From assembly GCF_023715745.1 (NCBI RefSeq), contig NZ_JAMBOV010000002.1, positions 186,001 to 250,000 of the forward strand: a stretch of DNA of 64,000 nucleotides, written 5' to 3'. Shown here in pieces: positions 15,692 through 24,582 of the stretch. The translations under genes and the position numbers were made by a program. The stretch comes from Microbacterium oleivorans. GTDB lineage: Bacteria; Actinomycetota; Actinomycetes; Actinomycetales; Microbacteriaceae. Within the stretch, counting starts at the first letter, position 1; each line of letters starts with the position of its first letter. The notes under the pieces were generated by a model that did not search any database, had not been told where the DNA came from, and saw nothing but the letters and a program-made list of their open reading frames with translations.

Positions 15692-17445
15692 CCCTCGCTC
15701 CCGCGCCCGCACAGGACTCGCCGGCGGTCGTCGCCGCCGGCGAGCCGGTGCACCGCGGCCGGCGTCGCACCGGTGCCGGCCACCGGCGGATCGGCGCTTC
15801 CGGCGCGGGGATCCTCGTCTTCTGTGCGGCCGTGCTGGTGCTGCTGGGGGTCCCCGTCGGTTCGCTCGTCCTCAGCAGCCTCGAGGCCGAGCCGGCGATG
15901 GCGCTCTTCGGACACGACGGTGTCTTCGCGAACTACGCGTACCTGCTCGGCGAGCCGACGAACCAGGAGATGCTGTGGCGGACCGCCCGCGTGTCGCTGA
16001 CGTCGACGCTCGTCTCCGTCGTCGCGGGCTACCTCATCGCCTTCGCGCTGCGGGGCATGGGTCGCCGTGCGCAGCAGTGGTGGACGGTCGTGCTCCTCGC
16101 GTCCATGCTCACCGGCCCACTCGTCACGGTGATCGGCTGGATGGGGCTCTTCGCCGCCGGCGGCATCGGGTACCAGATCGTCAACGCGATCCCCGCTCTG
16201 TTCGGCGGCGAGCCCCAGCGTCTCCTCCAGACCGAGTTCGCGATGACCGTCGGAACCATCCACTTCGTGCTGCCGTTCGTCGTCCTCACGATCGCGCCGG
16301 CGATGTCGCGGGTGTCCCGCTCCCTCGAGCAGGTGAGCCTGACGCTCGGTGCCGGCTGGTGGCGGGGCTTCCGCACCGTGACCTGGCCGATGACCCGCAA
16401 TGCGACGTTCGGCGCATCCCTGCTCGCCTTCACCCTGAGCATCGGATCGTTCGTCGCGGCCCAGTTCCTCGGCGGTGACCGCGTGCTGGTGGCGGCAACC
16501 GCCATCCGTCAGATGATCGCGACGATGACGCACCACCTGGCGTCGGCACTCGGTGTGATCGTGGTGCTGGCGTGCGTCGTCGCGCTCATCGTCTACGTGC
16601 GCCTGACGGCCCGAGCGACGCGTACGAGCTCGTACCGCGAGTCGGGCACCGGCCCCGCGGTCCTCCTGCCGCGCGGCGTCTCGTGGGCCGTGCTCGCTGT
16701 CGCAGGCCTGTTCCTCAACGCTCCGCTGCTGCTGACGGCCGTCCAGTCGGTGAATGCGACGAGCGCGTTCCCGGCCCCGTTCCGCGGCTTCACCCTCTAC
16801 TGGTATGCGCAGTTCTTCGCGTACGAGCCGTTCCGGCAAGGCATCGTCAACAGCCTGATCGTCGCGATCGCAGCCTGTGCGCTGGCCCTGGCGCTGAGCC
16901 TCGCTGCCGGTCTCGCGGTCACGCGCGGTCCCCGGTGGTGCCGCTCGGCGATCGCGGCGGGAATCATGTCGCTGCCGAACATGGTGCCGCACATCGTGAT
17001 CGGACTCGCACTGCTCCAGTTCGTCTCGGCGCTCGACGTGCCGATGGGGATGCCGGTGCTCATCGTCGCGCACACGCTGGTCGTCGCGCCCTACATCCTC
17101 CGTACCCTGCAGCCCATCGTCGACACGGTCGATCCGCGCTTCGAAGAGGCAGCGGCCACGCTCGGCAGCCGGAGCACCCGCACGTTCGCACGGATCCTCG
17201 TGCCGCAGCTGCGTGCCGGTTTGGTCAGCGCGGGCCTCGTCGGACTGACGCTCTCGTTCATCAACCTGCCGGTGTCGCTGTTCCTCGGCACCGCCCACAC
17301 CCGCACGCTTCCCCTCGTCGTGTCGGAGTACATGACGTCGCAGCTCGACCCGATCGTCGCCTGCTACGCCGTGCTGCAGACGATCGTGGCCGTGCTCCTC
17401 CTGTCCCTGGGTCAGCGCTACCTGTCGCTGCGCCTCCTCTCCTGA
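15685..17445 (+). CDS. Fused two-domain ABC permease
   Basis: A 586-residue permease with two tandem BPD-type domains in one chain, about 12 membrane helices. The first domain (about 50-300) has its EAA-like loop around SLEQVSLTLGAGWWRGFRTV. The second (about 325-586) has FEEAAATLGSRSTRTFARIL. Such fused permeases belong to the iron(III)/polyamine/phosphonate-type importers. The start overlaps the end of the binding-protein gene: GTG 15685 and GTG 15688 are both possible. It works with the binding protein upstream and the ATPase downstream. Confidence 0.88.
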   Translation: MVTLAPAPAQDSPAVVAAGEPVHRGRRRTGAGHRRIGASGAGILVFCAAVLVLLGVPVGSLVLSSLEAEPAMALFGHDGVFANYAYLLGEPTNQEMLWRTARVSLTSTLVSVVAGYLIAFALRGMGRRAQQWWTVVLLASMLTGPLVTVIGWMGLFAAGGIGYQIVNAIPALFGGEPQRLLQTEFAMTVGTIHFVLPFVVLTIAPAMSRVSRSLEQVSLTLGAGWWRGFRTVTWPMTRNATFGASLLAFTLSIGSFVAAQFLGGDRVLVAATAIRQMIATMTHHLASALGVIVVLACVVALIVYVRLTARATRTSSYRESGTGPAVLLPRGVSWAVLAVAGLFLNAPLLLTAVQSVNATSAFPAPFRGFTLYWYAQFFAYEPFRQGIVNSLIVAIAACALALALSLAAGLAVTRGPRWCRSAIAAGIMSLPNMVPHIVIGLALLQFVSALDVPMGMPVLIVAHTLVVAPYILRTLQPIVDTVDPRFEEAAATLGSRSTRTFARILVPQLRAGLVSAGLVGLTLSFINLPVSLFLGTAHTRTLPLVVSEYMTSQLDPIVACYAVLQTIVAVLLLSLGQRYLSLRLLS

Positions 17446-17458
17446 TCGGACCCGTGCC

Positions 17459-18487
17459 ATGACTGCCTTCTCCCTCGAAGACGCCTGCATCGCCTACAGC
17501 GGCAACCAGGTCGTCCACGACATCACCCTCAGCCTGGGCGAGGGTCGCCTGCTCGCCCTCCTCGGCCCGTCGGGCTGCGGCAAGAGCACGCTGCTGCGCG
17601 CGGTCGCGGGGCTCCTGCCGCTCAGTTCCGGTCGCATCGTGTTCGGCGACCGCGACGTCACGCGGACGGCGCCCCGTCACCGGAACGTTGGACTGGTGTT
17701 CCAGGACCACCTGCTGTTCCCGCACCTCACCCTGCTCGAGAACGTCGCCTACGGGCTCCGGTCGCGTCGAGCCCCGGGAGCCACGGCTCGTGCCCTCGAG
17801 ATGCTCGACCTCGTCGGCCTCGCGCACCGCAAGGACGACCACCCGTCGGATCTGTCCGGCGGCCAGTCGCAGCGCGTCGCACTCGCGCGGGCGCTCGCCG
17901 TCGACCCGGCGGTCCTGCTGCTCGACGAGCCGTTCTCGGCGTTGGACGTCGACCTGCGCGCCGCGATGCGCGAGGAGGTCCGACGAATCGTGACCGAGGC
18001 GGGGGCGACGACCATCATGGTGACGCACGACCGTGAAGAGGCGATGGACATCGCCGACGAGGTCGCGCTGCTCTCCGACGGGCGGCTCGTCGAGCACGGC
18101 ACCGTGCGCGACCTCTACGAGTCGCCCGCGAGTCCCTACACGGCGTCCTTCTTCTCCCGCTCGAACCTGCTGCCCGCGGTGGCGACGGCGACCGGCGAGG
18201 CGTCGATCCTGGGCTGGCGCACCCCCGTGCGGGGTTCGGCGGCAGGTGCGGGACCGGCGACAGTCGCCGTCCGGCCCGAGGCGTTCGCGGTGGGGGCGGT
18301 GGCCAGCGGCATCCCGGCCGTCCTGGAATCGGTGAAGTGGATGGGGGACCGCGTCGCTACGCGGTGGCGCGCCGTCGACGAGTCGGACCTGACGCTGCGG
18401 GTCAGCCTGACGTCGGAGCCGTCGGTCGAAGTGGGACAGGTGGCGGGGCTGTCGTTCGCCGAGAAGGATGCCGTCCGCGTCGCATGA
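17459..18487 (+). CDS. ABC importer ATP-binding protein (PotA/FbpC class)
   Basis: A 342-residue ATPase. Walker A is GPSGCGKST at about 36-44, the Q-loop VFQDHLLFPHLTL, the signature LSGGQSQRVALARAL, Walker B VLLLDEPFSALD and the switch histidine MVTHDREEAM. A C-terminal TOBE-like regulatory region begins near 240. This is the energy-coupling subunit for the fused permease; ATG 17459 is 13 bases after the permease stop. Its last codon overlaps the MFS start (ATGA). Confidence 0.92.
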   Translation: MTAFSLEDACIAYSGNQVVHDITLSLGEGRLLALLGPSGCGKSTLLRAVAGLLPLSSGRIVFGDRDVTRTAPRHRNVGLVFQDHLLFPHLTLLENVAYGLRSRRAPGATARALEMLDLVGLAHRKDDHPSDLSGGQSQRVALARALAVDPAVLLLDEPFSALDVDLRAAMREEVRRIVTEAGATTIMVTHDREEAMDIADEVALLSDGRLVEHGTVRDLYESPASPYTASFFSRSNLLPAVATATGEASILGWRTPVRGSAAGAGPATVAVRPEAFAVGAVASGIPAVLESVKWMGDRVATRWRAVDESDLTLRVSLTSEPSVEVGQVAGLSFAEKDAVRVA

Positions 18488-19743
18488 GCGTCACGGCACC
18501 ACGTCTCGTCCGCCCGCTCATCCTGGGGACCTACGTCCCGGCCCTCCTGTTCGATCTCGGCATCGGCGCCGTCCTGCCGGTGATCGTCACACGCTCGCTC
18601 GACCTCGGGACGACCCTGGTGGTCGCCGGACTCATCACGGCGCTGCTCGGCTTCGGCAAGCTCGTCGCCAACATCCCGGCCGGGTGGCTCGCCGCACGGA
18701 TCGGTGACCGCCGCGCGATGCTCGTCGCGACGGTCATCGCGCTCGCCGCGCTCACTGTGGCGTGGCTTGTGGAATCGGTGGTGGTCTTCGCCGTCGCGAT
18801 CGGTGTGACCGGTGCCGCGTGGGCGGTGTTCAACCTCGCCCGGCACTCCTTCCTCACCGACGTGGTCCCGTTCGAGCGGCGGGCGCGCGCGCTGTCGACA
18901 CTGGCCGGCGTGCACCGGATCGGCCTCTTCCTCGGGCCTGTCGTCGGTGCGGTCGTCGTCGCGATATTCGACGCGAGCGCGAGCTTCGCGGTCGCGATCG
19001 CCGCGGCGGCTGCGGCCTACCTCTTCGTCCAATTCACCCCGGATCCCGATGTCGCGCCGACGCCGAGCTCGACGCCGGCGCCGCGGGTTGTGCCCGGTGG
19101 CCGCGCTCGAGTGTTCGCGACGCTCGGCACCTCGGTCCTTCTCATCGGCGCGGTGCGCGGCATCCGGACGACTGTCCTTCCGGTGTGGGCGGCTCAGCTG
19201 GGCTTCGACGCGACGACCACGAGCGTGATCTTCGCCGTGTCGAACCTGCTCGACATGCTCCTCTTCTATCCGTCCGGCATGATCATGGACCGGCTGGGTC
19301 GACTGTGGGTCGCCGTACCGTCGATGCTGGTCATGGCGGCGGCGTTCGGCCTGCTGCCGCTGACATCCGACTTCTTGTCCTTTGCAGCTGTCGCCGCGCT
19401 GCTGGGCGTCGGGAACGGGCTCGGCTCGGGCATCGTCATGACGCTCGGGTCGGATGTCGCGCCTCCCGGCCCGGCGCGGGCCCGGCACCTCGGGCTGTGG
19501 CGCGTGTTCCAGGACGTCGGCGACACCGGCGGCCCGGCGCTCATCTCCGCCGGTGTCGCGGTCGGGATGCTGTCGGCGAGCGTCTGGATCGGCGCCGGCA
19601 TCAGCGTCATCGCCGCCACGATGCTCTGGCGCTGGGTGCCGGACTACGTGCCGGTCGCTGCCCGCCCGCACGATCACGGGTCGCGTCGCGGATCTCGCCG
19701 GCGCCGGAGTCGGCGAGCGGCCCGTCGTCCACCCGTGGCGTGA
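18484..19743 (+). CDS. Major facilitator superfamily transporter
   Basis: A 419-residue polytopic protein with about 12 hydrophobic segments. The MFS loop 2-3 motif is visible as GFGKLVANIPAGWLAARIGDRRAML (about 57-81, a G-x-x-x-D-R-x-G-R/K-R variant). The ATG is taken at 18484 because it overlaps the ATPase stop as ATGA; the frame is open further upstream but that part is a shadow of the ATPase gene. Operon position suggests it exports, or also handles, the compound brought in by the ABC system or its hydrolysis product. Its substrate is unknown. Confidence 0.85.
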   Translation: MSVTAPRLVRPLILGTYVPALLFDLGIGAVLPVIVTRSLDLGTTLVVAGLITALLGFGKLVANIPAGWLAARIGDRRAMLVATVIALAALTVAWLVESVVVFAVAIGVTGAAWAVFNLARHSFLTDVVPFERRARALSTLAGVHRIGLFLGPVVGAVVVAIFDASASFAVAIAAAAAAYLFVQFTPDPDVAPTPSSTPAPRVVPGGRARVFATLGTSVLLIGAVRGIRTTVLPVWAAQLGFDATTTSVIFAVSNLLDMLLFYPSGMIMDRLGRLWVAVPSMLVMAAAFGLLPLTSDFLSFAAVAALLGVGNGLGSGIVMTLGSDVAPPGPARARHLGLWRVFQDVGDTGGPALISAGVAVGMLSASVWIGAGISVIAATMLWRWVPDYVPVAARPHDHGSRRGSRRRRSRRAARRPPVA

Positions 19744-19799
19744 CGGACCTCGTCGCCTCCCGGTGAGACACTGGAGCCTCGATCTCTCGGGAGGCAACC

Positions 19800-20360
19800 A
19801 TGGCTCGAATGAGGATGCGGGCAGCCGGCGCGTGCACCGGCGCGCTCGCCGTCGCAGCGCTGCTGCTCGCGGGCTGCGCACCCGAGCCCGTGGCGTCGCC
19901 GACGGCATCCGTCTCGTCGCCGGCACCGACCGCGTCGGCTCCGTCCCCGACGGTCTCAGCTCCGGCCTCCCCGTCGCCGAGCGCGACCCCGACACCGACG
20001 CCGGACGGTCCGCCGGCGACGCGTCCCGTCGAGCCGCCGACCGGCACCGACCCGGATGCCGCGGGTATGTCCGGGGCGCAGGCCGGGCAGCTGTGCGCCG
20101 CCGAGCAGCGGAACGGGCTGGGCGCCGGTGACACGCAGGTCGGCCAGCCGACGGCGTACGAGCGGACCGTCGCACCGACCTGGTACGTGACGATCCTCGC
20201 CGAGAACGAGTTCGGCCAGTACTACCAGGAGTGCGTGCTGGGCGGCTCCGCCGACGCCCCGGACTGGTCGGTCGTGCAGCAGACGCCGAAGGACGAGCTG
20301 ACGAAGGCGCATATAGAGCACATGCGCACCGAGAACGAGGGGTTCGACGAGGATCACTGA
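19800..20360 (+). CDS. Pro/Ser/Thr-rich lipoprotein, paralogue 1
   Basis: A 186-residue lipoprotein with lipobox LLAGC (C26). A long Pro/Ser/Thr/Ala linker (about 30-80) probably spans the cell wall. The C-terminal globular part has two cysteines and the motif WYVTILAENEFGQYYQECV. The same pattern occurs in the lipoprotein at 21363-21869, so the two are paralogues. GGGAGG precedes ATG 19800. No known family is recognised. Confidence 0.78.
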   Translation: MARMRMRAAGACTGALAVAALLLAGCAPEPVASPTASVSSPAPTASAPSPTVSAPASPSPSATPTPTPDGPPATRPVEPPTGTDPDAAGMSGAQAGQLCAAEQRNGLGAGDTQVGQPTAYERTVAPTWYVTILAENEFGQYYQECVLGGSADAPDWSVVQQTPKDELTKAHIEHMRTENEGFDEDH

Positions 20361-20379
20361 TCCCCGGCTACGGTGAGGC

Positions 20380-21276
20380 ATGGCCATCACCGTTTTTCCG
20401 CCGCGCGACTTCGCCCTCGAGGGGCAGCGCTGCCGCGTGCACGTGTACGACGTCGTCACGGGCACAGATCGCATCGTGTTCGAAACCGACGACATCCTGC
20501 TCGAGGCGCCGAACTGGGCGCCGGAGGGTCTGCTGCTGAACGGCGCAGGGAAGCTCTGGTCGCTGGAAGCGGATGCCGAGGCGGGTGACATCAGCGAAGT
20601 GCCGCTCACCGGCATCCCGCCCATCAACAACGACCACGTGCTGGTGCGGGGGACGGGCGACATCCTGCTGTCGGCGAACGACGGGCAGATCTACCGGGCG
20701 CCGCGGACCGGGGGAGAGGGTGTGCGGATCACGAATCCGGACGACCCGTTCATGCACTTCTTGCACGGGGTGAGCCCGGATGCCGCGTGGATCGCGTACA
20801 CGGCGCTGTCGATCGACGACGGTCGGGTGCTGTCGGCCGACCTGCGCACGGCGCGGATCGACGGGTCGGAGGACGAGCCGCTGACCACGGACGAGGTCGC
20901 CGACGGCAGCGAGTGGGCGCCCGACGGGTCGTGGATCTACGTGAACACCGAGCGGTTCTCCGAGACGCCGGGGCACGCGCAGGTCGCGCGGATGCGCCGT
21001 GACCGTTCGCAGGTCGAGCAGCTGACGTTCGACGACCGCGTGAACTGGTTCCCGCATCCGTCGCCGACCGGGCGGGATGCCGTGTACATCAGCTTCCCGC
21101 CGGGGACGCAGGGCCACCCGGCTGATCTCGAGGTCGAGCTGCGGCTGGTGCGGAACGGGCACTGGGGTCATCCCGAGACCATCGCGACAGTGTTCGGTGG
21201 GCAGGGCACGATCAACGTGAACAGCTGGACCTCGGACGGTTCGCGGTTCGCGTACGTCGACTATCCCGTGGGGTGA
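20380..21276 (+). CDS. TolB-like beta-propeller protein
   Basis: A 298-residue protein without signal peptide, made of WD40/PD40-type blades (for example ILLEAPNWAPEGLLLNGAGKL, DGSEWAPDGSWIYVNTER, VNWFPHPSPTGRDAVYIS, NSWTSDGSRFAYVDYP). TolB-like propellers bind proteins or carbohydrates; small cytoplasmic ones are common in actinobacteria with unknown partners. A TACGGT hexamer ends five bases before the ATG, so the transcript may be leaderless. The gene sits between two paralogous lipoproteins. Confidence 0.8.
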   Translation: MAITVFPPRDFALEGQRCRVHVYDVVTGTDRIVFETDDILLEAPNWAPEGLLLNGAGKLWSLEADAEAGDISEVPLTGIPPINNDHVLVRGTGDILLSANDGQIYRAPRTGGEGVRITNPDDPFMHFLHGVSPDAAWIAYTALSIDDGRVLSADLRTARIDGSEDEPLTTDEVADGSEWAPDGSWIYVNTERFSETPGHAQVARMRRDRSQVEQLTFDDRVNWFPHPSPTGRDAVYISFPPGTQGHPADLEVELRLVRNGHWGHPETIATVFGGQGTINVNSWTSDGSRFAYVDYPVG

Positions 21277-21362
21277 CGCGTCCGGCAACCGTGCTGTTTT
21301 CGTTACTCGCGACGGTTCGGCCGGATGAAAGGCTGACGGTGTCGAGAGTTTCGGGGGATGGA

Positions 21363-21869
21363 ATGGCAGTGGTGAGTGCGCGCCTGCGTGCGGGGGTCGT
21401 CGGAGTGCTGGTGCTGGGCGGCCTGCTGACGGGATGTACCGCGACCGCCGCGCCGACGGCGTCGCCGTCCGCGACGACGGAGGTGTCGCCGGCGCCGACG
21501 GAGGTGTCGCCGGCGCCGAGCCCGGCAGTCTCACCCGAGTCGTCGCCGTCACCGACTCCGGATCCGACGGGGGATGCGGCGGCTATGAGCGAGTCCGAGG
21601 CGGCTGACGTGTGCAAGCAGTGGCACCTCTCCGAGCCCATCGGGGAGACGACCGTGCAGACGGGGGAGCCGATGGCGCTCGAGCGGTACGACCGACCCGA
21701 GTGGTACGTCTACATCCCGGCCGAGAACGAGTTCGGCCCGCTGTACCAGCAGTGCGTGGTCGGCGGGACGGCGGCGGAGCCGACGTTCCTGATGGTCAGC
21801 GAGACGTCGACCGATGACTTCGACCAGGTGATCGAGGATATGCGGTCGGCCGATCTCGAGGGCTACTGA
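21363..21869 (+). CDS. Pro/Ser/Thr-rich lipoprotein, paralogue 2
   Basis: A 168-residue lipoprotein with lipobox LLTGC (C25). The linker contains a tandem EVSPAPT repeat, encoded by a near-exact duplicated unit at about 21480-21517. The C-terminal domain has WYVYIPAENEFGPLYQQCV and a preceding cysteine (ADVCKQW), matching the protein at 19800-20360. The ATG at 21363 follows GGGGGATGGA. The function is unknown. Confidence 0.78.
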   Translation: MAVVSARLRAGVVGVLVLGGLLTGCTATAAPTASPSATTEVSPAPTEVSPAPSPAVSPESSPSPTPDPTGDAAAMSESEAADVCKQWHLSEPIGETTVQTGEPMALERYDRPEWYVYIPAENEFGPLYQQCVVGGTAAEPTFLMVSETSTDDFDQVIEDMRSADLEGY

Positions 21870-21880
21870 ATCGAGCGTTC

Positions 21881-21910
21881 TTGATAGGCAAGTGACTACT
21901 TGCCTATGCT
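21881..21910 (+). promoter_or_regulatory. ArsR-family operator and leaderless promoter
   Basis: Perfect inverted repeat ATAGGCAAGT (21884-21893) / ACTTGCCTAT (21898-21907) with a 4-bp spacer, embedded in a promoter: TTGATA (21881-21886), 18 bp, TATGCT (21905-21910). The ATG of the regulator lies six bases after the -10, so the RNA should start at the AUG. This is a textbook autoregulatory operator for the gene that follows. Confidence 0.75.
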
Positions 21911-21916
21911 TGTGGC

Positions 21917-22195
21917 ATGGCCGACGTCTACAAGGCTCTCGCCGACGAGACGCGTCGGATGATCCTCGACGAGCTCGCTGAGCGTGACGAGCAGACGCTG
22001 TTCGAGCTGTGCGTGCGTCTGGCGGAGCGCGGTGTGACGCCGACCCGCCAGGCGGTGTCGCAGCACCTCGCCGTCCTCGAAGAGGCGGGGCTCGTGCACA
22101 GCGAGCGTCGCGGCAAGTTCAAGTTCCACACCATCGACACCCGGCCGCTCGCGCAGATCGCGGAACGCTGGCCCCGTCCGTCAGGAGAATCATGA
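21917..22195 (+). CDS. ArsR-family repressor (SdpR-like)
   Basis: A 92-residue winged-helix regulator: VYKALADETRRMILDELAER, then TPTRQAVSQHLAVLEEAGL as recognition helix and SERRGKFKFHTIDTRPL as wing. It has one cysteine, placed at FELCVRL, so a metal site is not obvious; SdpR-like members sense other signals. It overlaps the VOC gene by four bases (ATGA), forming a two-gene operon common for ArsR/VOC or ArsR/SRPBCC pairs in actinobacteria. Confidence 0.88.
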   Translation: MADVYKALADETRRMILDELAERDEQTLFELCVRLAERGVTPTRQAVSQHLAVLEEAGLVHSERRGKFKFHTIDTRPLAQIAERWPRPSGES

Positions 22196-22581
22196 AGATC
22201 CAGACCGTCAGCGTGTTCGTCGACGATCAGCAGCGCGCGCTCGAGTTCTACACCGAGAAGCTCGGCTTCACGGTCGCCGCCGACGTCCCGATGGGGGAGT
22301 TCCGTTGGCTGACCGTCGTCGACCCGGCCGCGCCCGACGGCACGCAGCTGTCGCTCGAGCCGAAGGGGCACCCCGCGGTCATGCCGTTCACCGACGCGCT
22401 GCTCGAGGACGGCATCCCGTTCTTCGTCCTCGGCGTCAACGACGTGCCGGCCGAGTACGACCGGCTGCGGGGGCTCGGTGTCGAGTTCACGCAGGCGCCG
22501 ATCGATCACGGACCGGTGACGACCGCGGTGTTCAGCGACACGGTCGGGAACCTGCTGCAGCTCGCGGCGTTCAAGGGCTGA
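22192..22581 (+). CDS. VOC-superfamily (glyoxalase-like) protein
   Basis: A 129-residue protein with the two beta-alpha-beta-beta-beta modules of the vicinal oxygen chelate fold (VSVFVDDQQRALEFYTEKLG near the start; TTAVFSDTVGNLLQLAAF at the end). The family includes glyoxalase I, dioxygenases and antibiotic-binding proteins; the substrate here is unknown. It is expressed with the ArsR repressor, so its level is presumably induced by the ligand that releases that repressor. Its stop is two bases from the convergent LysM gene. Confidence 0.83.
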   Translation: MKIQTVSVFVDDQQRALEFYTEKLGFTVAADVPMGEFRWLTVVDPAAPDGTQLSLEPKGHPAVMPFTDALLEDGIPFFVLGVNDVPAEYDRLRGLGVEFTQAPIDHGPVTTAVFSDTVGNLLQLAAFKG

Positions 22582-22583
22582 GG

Positions 22584-23420
22584 TCACTCGGCCGGCGGAG
22601 CGCCGGTGTCGATCTCGAGGTACTGCGGCTGCAGCGGGATGACGTCGCCCGGGTGGATGACCGGGGGCTCGGCGGCCCACTCGCCTATCAGTGAGGTCAG
22701 GTAGTACAGGTCGAAGCAGAAGCGGTCGCGGATGCTGCGCCAGTTGTCGTTCGCCGCGACGGTGTAGTCGATGAGGGTGCCGTCGGCGTCGGAGCGGCTC
22801 GTGCCCTTGGCGCCGTAGGCGACGCCGGTGTCGAGCGGCGCGCCCGTGACGTTCGCGCGGGAGACGGGGGAGTTGTACTCGATCGGCTCCCAATTGATGG
22901 ATGCGACGATCGGATGACCACTTCCGTCGGCCGGGCAGGCCGGGAAGAGGTAGCCCGACGCGCGGCGGGCATCGGCGAGTGATCCCTTCTGCAGCGCGAT
23001 GTGCTCGCCCGCGATGAGGGTTGTCGCGTTCGGGTCGTAGATCTCGTAGAGCTCCTCGAGGTCGAGGCAGAACCGGTTCGCGACGCCCTGCAGGGTGTCG
23101 TTCGCCGCGAGGACGTAGATCGTGGCGAGTCCGTCGTCGTCGCGCTCGTACACCGCGCCGTCGGCGCCAGTGCGGTGGCCGGTGTCGGCCCGTTCCGGTG
23201 AGGCGGCACAGGTCTCTCGGACCTTCTCCTGCTCGGCTCTCGCTTCGTTCGACACCCCGGCGACCGCCTCCGCGTCAGCCGGCGCGGCGGGCGATTCCTC
23301 GACTGGTTCCGACGTATCGACCGTGCAGCCCGCGAGAGCGGTGGCCAGGATCGCGAAGAGGGCGACGGTCGCCCGAGCGGATGCCGGGCGCCGACGTGTC
23401 GTGTTCTGCGCGGCGCTCAT
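22584..23420 (-). CDS. LysM-type lipoprotein
   Basis: A 278-residue lipoprotein with lipobox ALAGC (C32). An acidic, Ala/Pro-rich linker leads to two LysM-like modules. The first contains YVLAANDTLQGVANRFCLD and AGEHIALQ; the second DYTVAANDNWRSIRDRFCFD and PGDVIPLQP. Both have a cysteine where LysM usually has a hydrophobic residue. LysM domains bind peptidoglycan or chitin oligomers, so a cell-wall-anchored role is likely. TAGCGT ends six bases before the ATG, suggesting a leaderless transcript. Confidence 0.8.
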   Translation of the reverse strand: MSAAQNTTRRRPASARATVALFAILATALAGCTVDTSEPVEESPAAPADAEAVAGVSNEARAEQEKVRETCAASPERADTGHRTGADGAVYERDDDGLATIYVLAANDTLQGVANRFCLDLEELYEIYDPNATTLIAGEHIALQKGSLADARRASGYLFPACPADGSGHPIVASINWEPIEYNSPVSRANVTGAPLDTGVAYGAKGTSRSDADGTLIDYTVAANDNWRSIRDRFCFDLYYLTSLIGEWAAEPPVIHPGDVIPLQPQYLEIDTGAPPAE

Positions 23421-23451
23421 CCCCGCACGCTATCGGCCGGCGGGGCGATCC

Positions 23452-24582
23452 TCAAACGTTTCGAAGAACGCGATCCGCGAAGCGCTTGCCGATGAGGCGG
23501 TGAGCCTCGGGGCTCGGGTGCAGGCGGTCGGGGAGCGGGTGGGTGGCGGCATCCGCTTCGCCGTAGAGGGCGAGGCCGTCGACGAGGTGCAGGTGCGGGT
23601 CGTCGCGGTGCGCGTGGACGTCGGCGAGGGCGTCGCGGATGACGCGGAGCGTGAGGCGTCCGCCGGCGGTGTCGCCAGGGGTTCCGGCCGCGCCGAAGAG
23701 CAGGGTGCCGCTGGCGAACGACTCCGGCTCGATGGCGCCGGGGCCGGGGGTGTCTTCGTGGATGCCGCACCAGATCGGCGTGATGAGGTGCAGGGGCGTG
23801 TCGGGGTGGCCGTCGCGGATCGTGTCGAGGAAGCCGTGCACCGCCGGCACGAACGCGCGCAGCCGCATGGCGTCAGCGTTGACGACGTTGATGCCGAGCG
23901 CGACGCTGATGACGTCGGCGGAGGTGTCGCGGATGACGCGGGCCATGAACGGGTCGACCTGTGCGCTGCCGCCGACGCCGAGGTTGCGCAGGTCGAGTTC
24001 GGCGTGCCGGGCGGCGAGCGAGACCCAGGTGGAGCTCGGCTGCGTCGCGTTCGAGCCCTGGCTGATCGAGCTGCCGTGGTGCACCCAGCGCGGGCGCTCG
24101 GTCGTATCGGGGGAGGCTGGTGCGTTGGCGCGCAGCGCGAGGAGCTCGATCGTCTCGTTGTGCGGCAGCCAGAGCTCGACGAGCTTGTCGCGCGGCTCGA
24201 GTCCGTCGACGGTGATGCGCTGGGTGGGTCCTTCGACGAGCTGACGGATACCGGTGGCCGGGTCGGTGTCGAGGGTGTCGCCGCCGTCGAGTTCGACGCT
24301 GTCGTGCAGAGCGCCGTCGATGCGGACGTCGACGCGTCCGCGCGGGCGGGAGAGTCCGCGCAGGGTGGCGCGCGTCGCGTGAAGGTCGAGTTCGAGACGG
24401 GATGCCGCGGTGCGCACCGCGATGCGCGCGCCGGCGGGCTGCGCCTCGACGCCGAGGAGTTGCGGCTCGGGGTACTGGGTGCGGACCCAGGTGGGCAGAC
24501 GGTGCAGGCGCAGGCCGCGGTCGGTGGGTTCGAGCTCGGCGAGTCCGCGGACGATCGTGGTGTCGAGGGTGATGTCGATCAT
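23452..24582 (-). CDS. SGNH/GDSL-family hydrolase
   Basis: A 376-residue protein. An N-terminal beta-rich domain (about 1-165) precedes an SGNH esterase domain with VHHGSSISQG (nucleophile serine), LGVGGSAQ (glycine), LGINVVN (asparagine) and DRLHPSPEAH (Asp-His). The absence of a signal peptide suggests a cytoplasmic carbohydrate or lipid esterase, of the type acting on acetylated sugars. It starts within the end of the TetR gene (ATGA overlap), so it is probably the target of that repressor. Confidence 0.85.
   Translation of the reverse strand: MIDITLDTTIVRGLAELEPTDRGLRLHRLPTWVRTQYPEPQLLGVEAQPAGARIAVRTAASRLELDLHATRATLRGLSRPRGRVDVRIDGALHDSVELDGGDTLDTDPATGIRQLVEGPTQRITVDGLEPRDKLVELWLPHNETIELLALRANAPASPDTTERPRWVHHGSSISQGSNATQPSSTWVSLAARHAELDLRNLGVGGSAQVDPFMARVIRDTSADVISVALGINVVNADAMRLRAFVPAVHGFLDTIRDGHPDTPLHLITPIWCGIHEDTPGPGAIEPESFASGTLLFGAAGTPGDTAGGRLTLRVIRDALADVHAHRDDPHLHLVDGLALYGEADAATHPLPDRLHPSPEAHRLIGKRFADRVLRNV

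Noticed and set aside
15388..17490. 700-residue antisense frame opposite the ABC permease
   Set aside because: Composition is all His/Arg/Asp/Gln. The plus strand carries a clear permease and an operon with overlapping starts.
21480..21517. 18-bp tandem repeat as a mobile or regulatory repeat
   Set aside because: It encodes a repeated linker unit within the lipoprotein gene and needs no other explanation.
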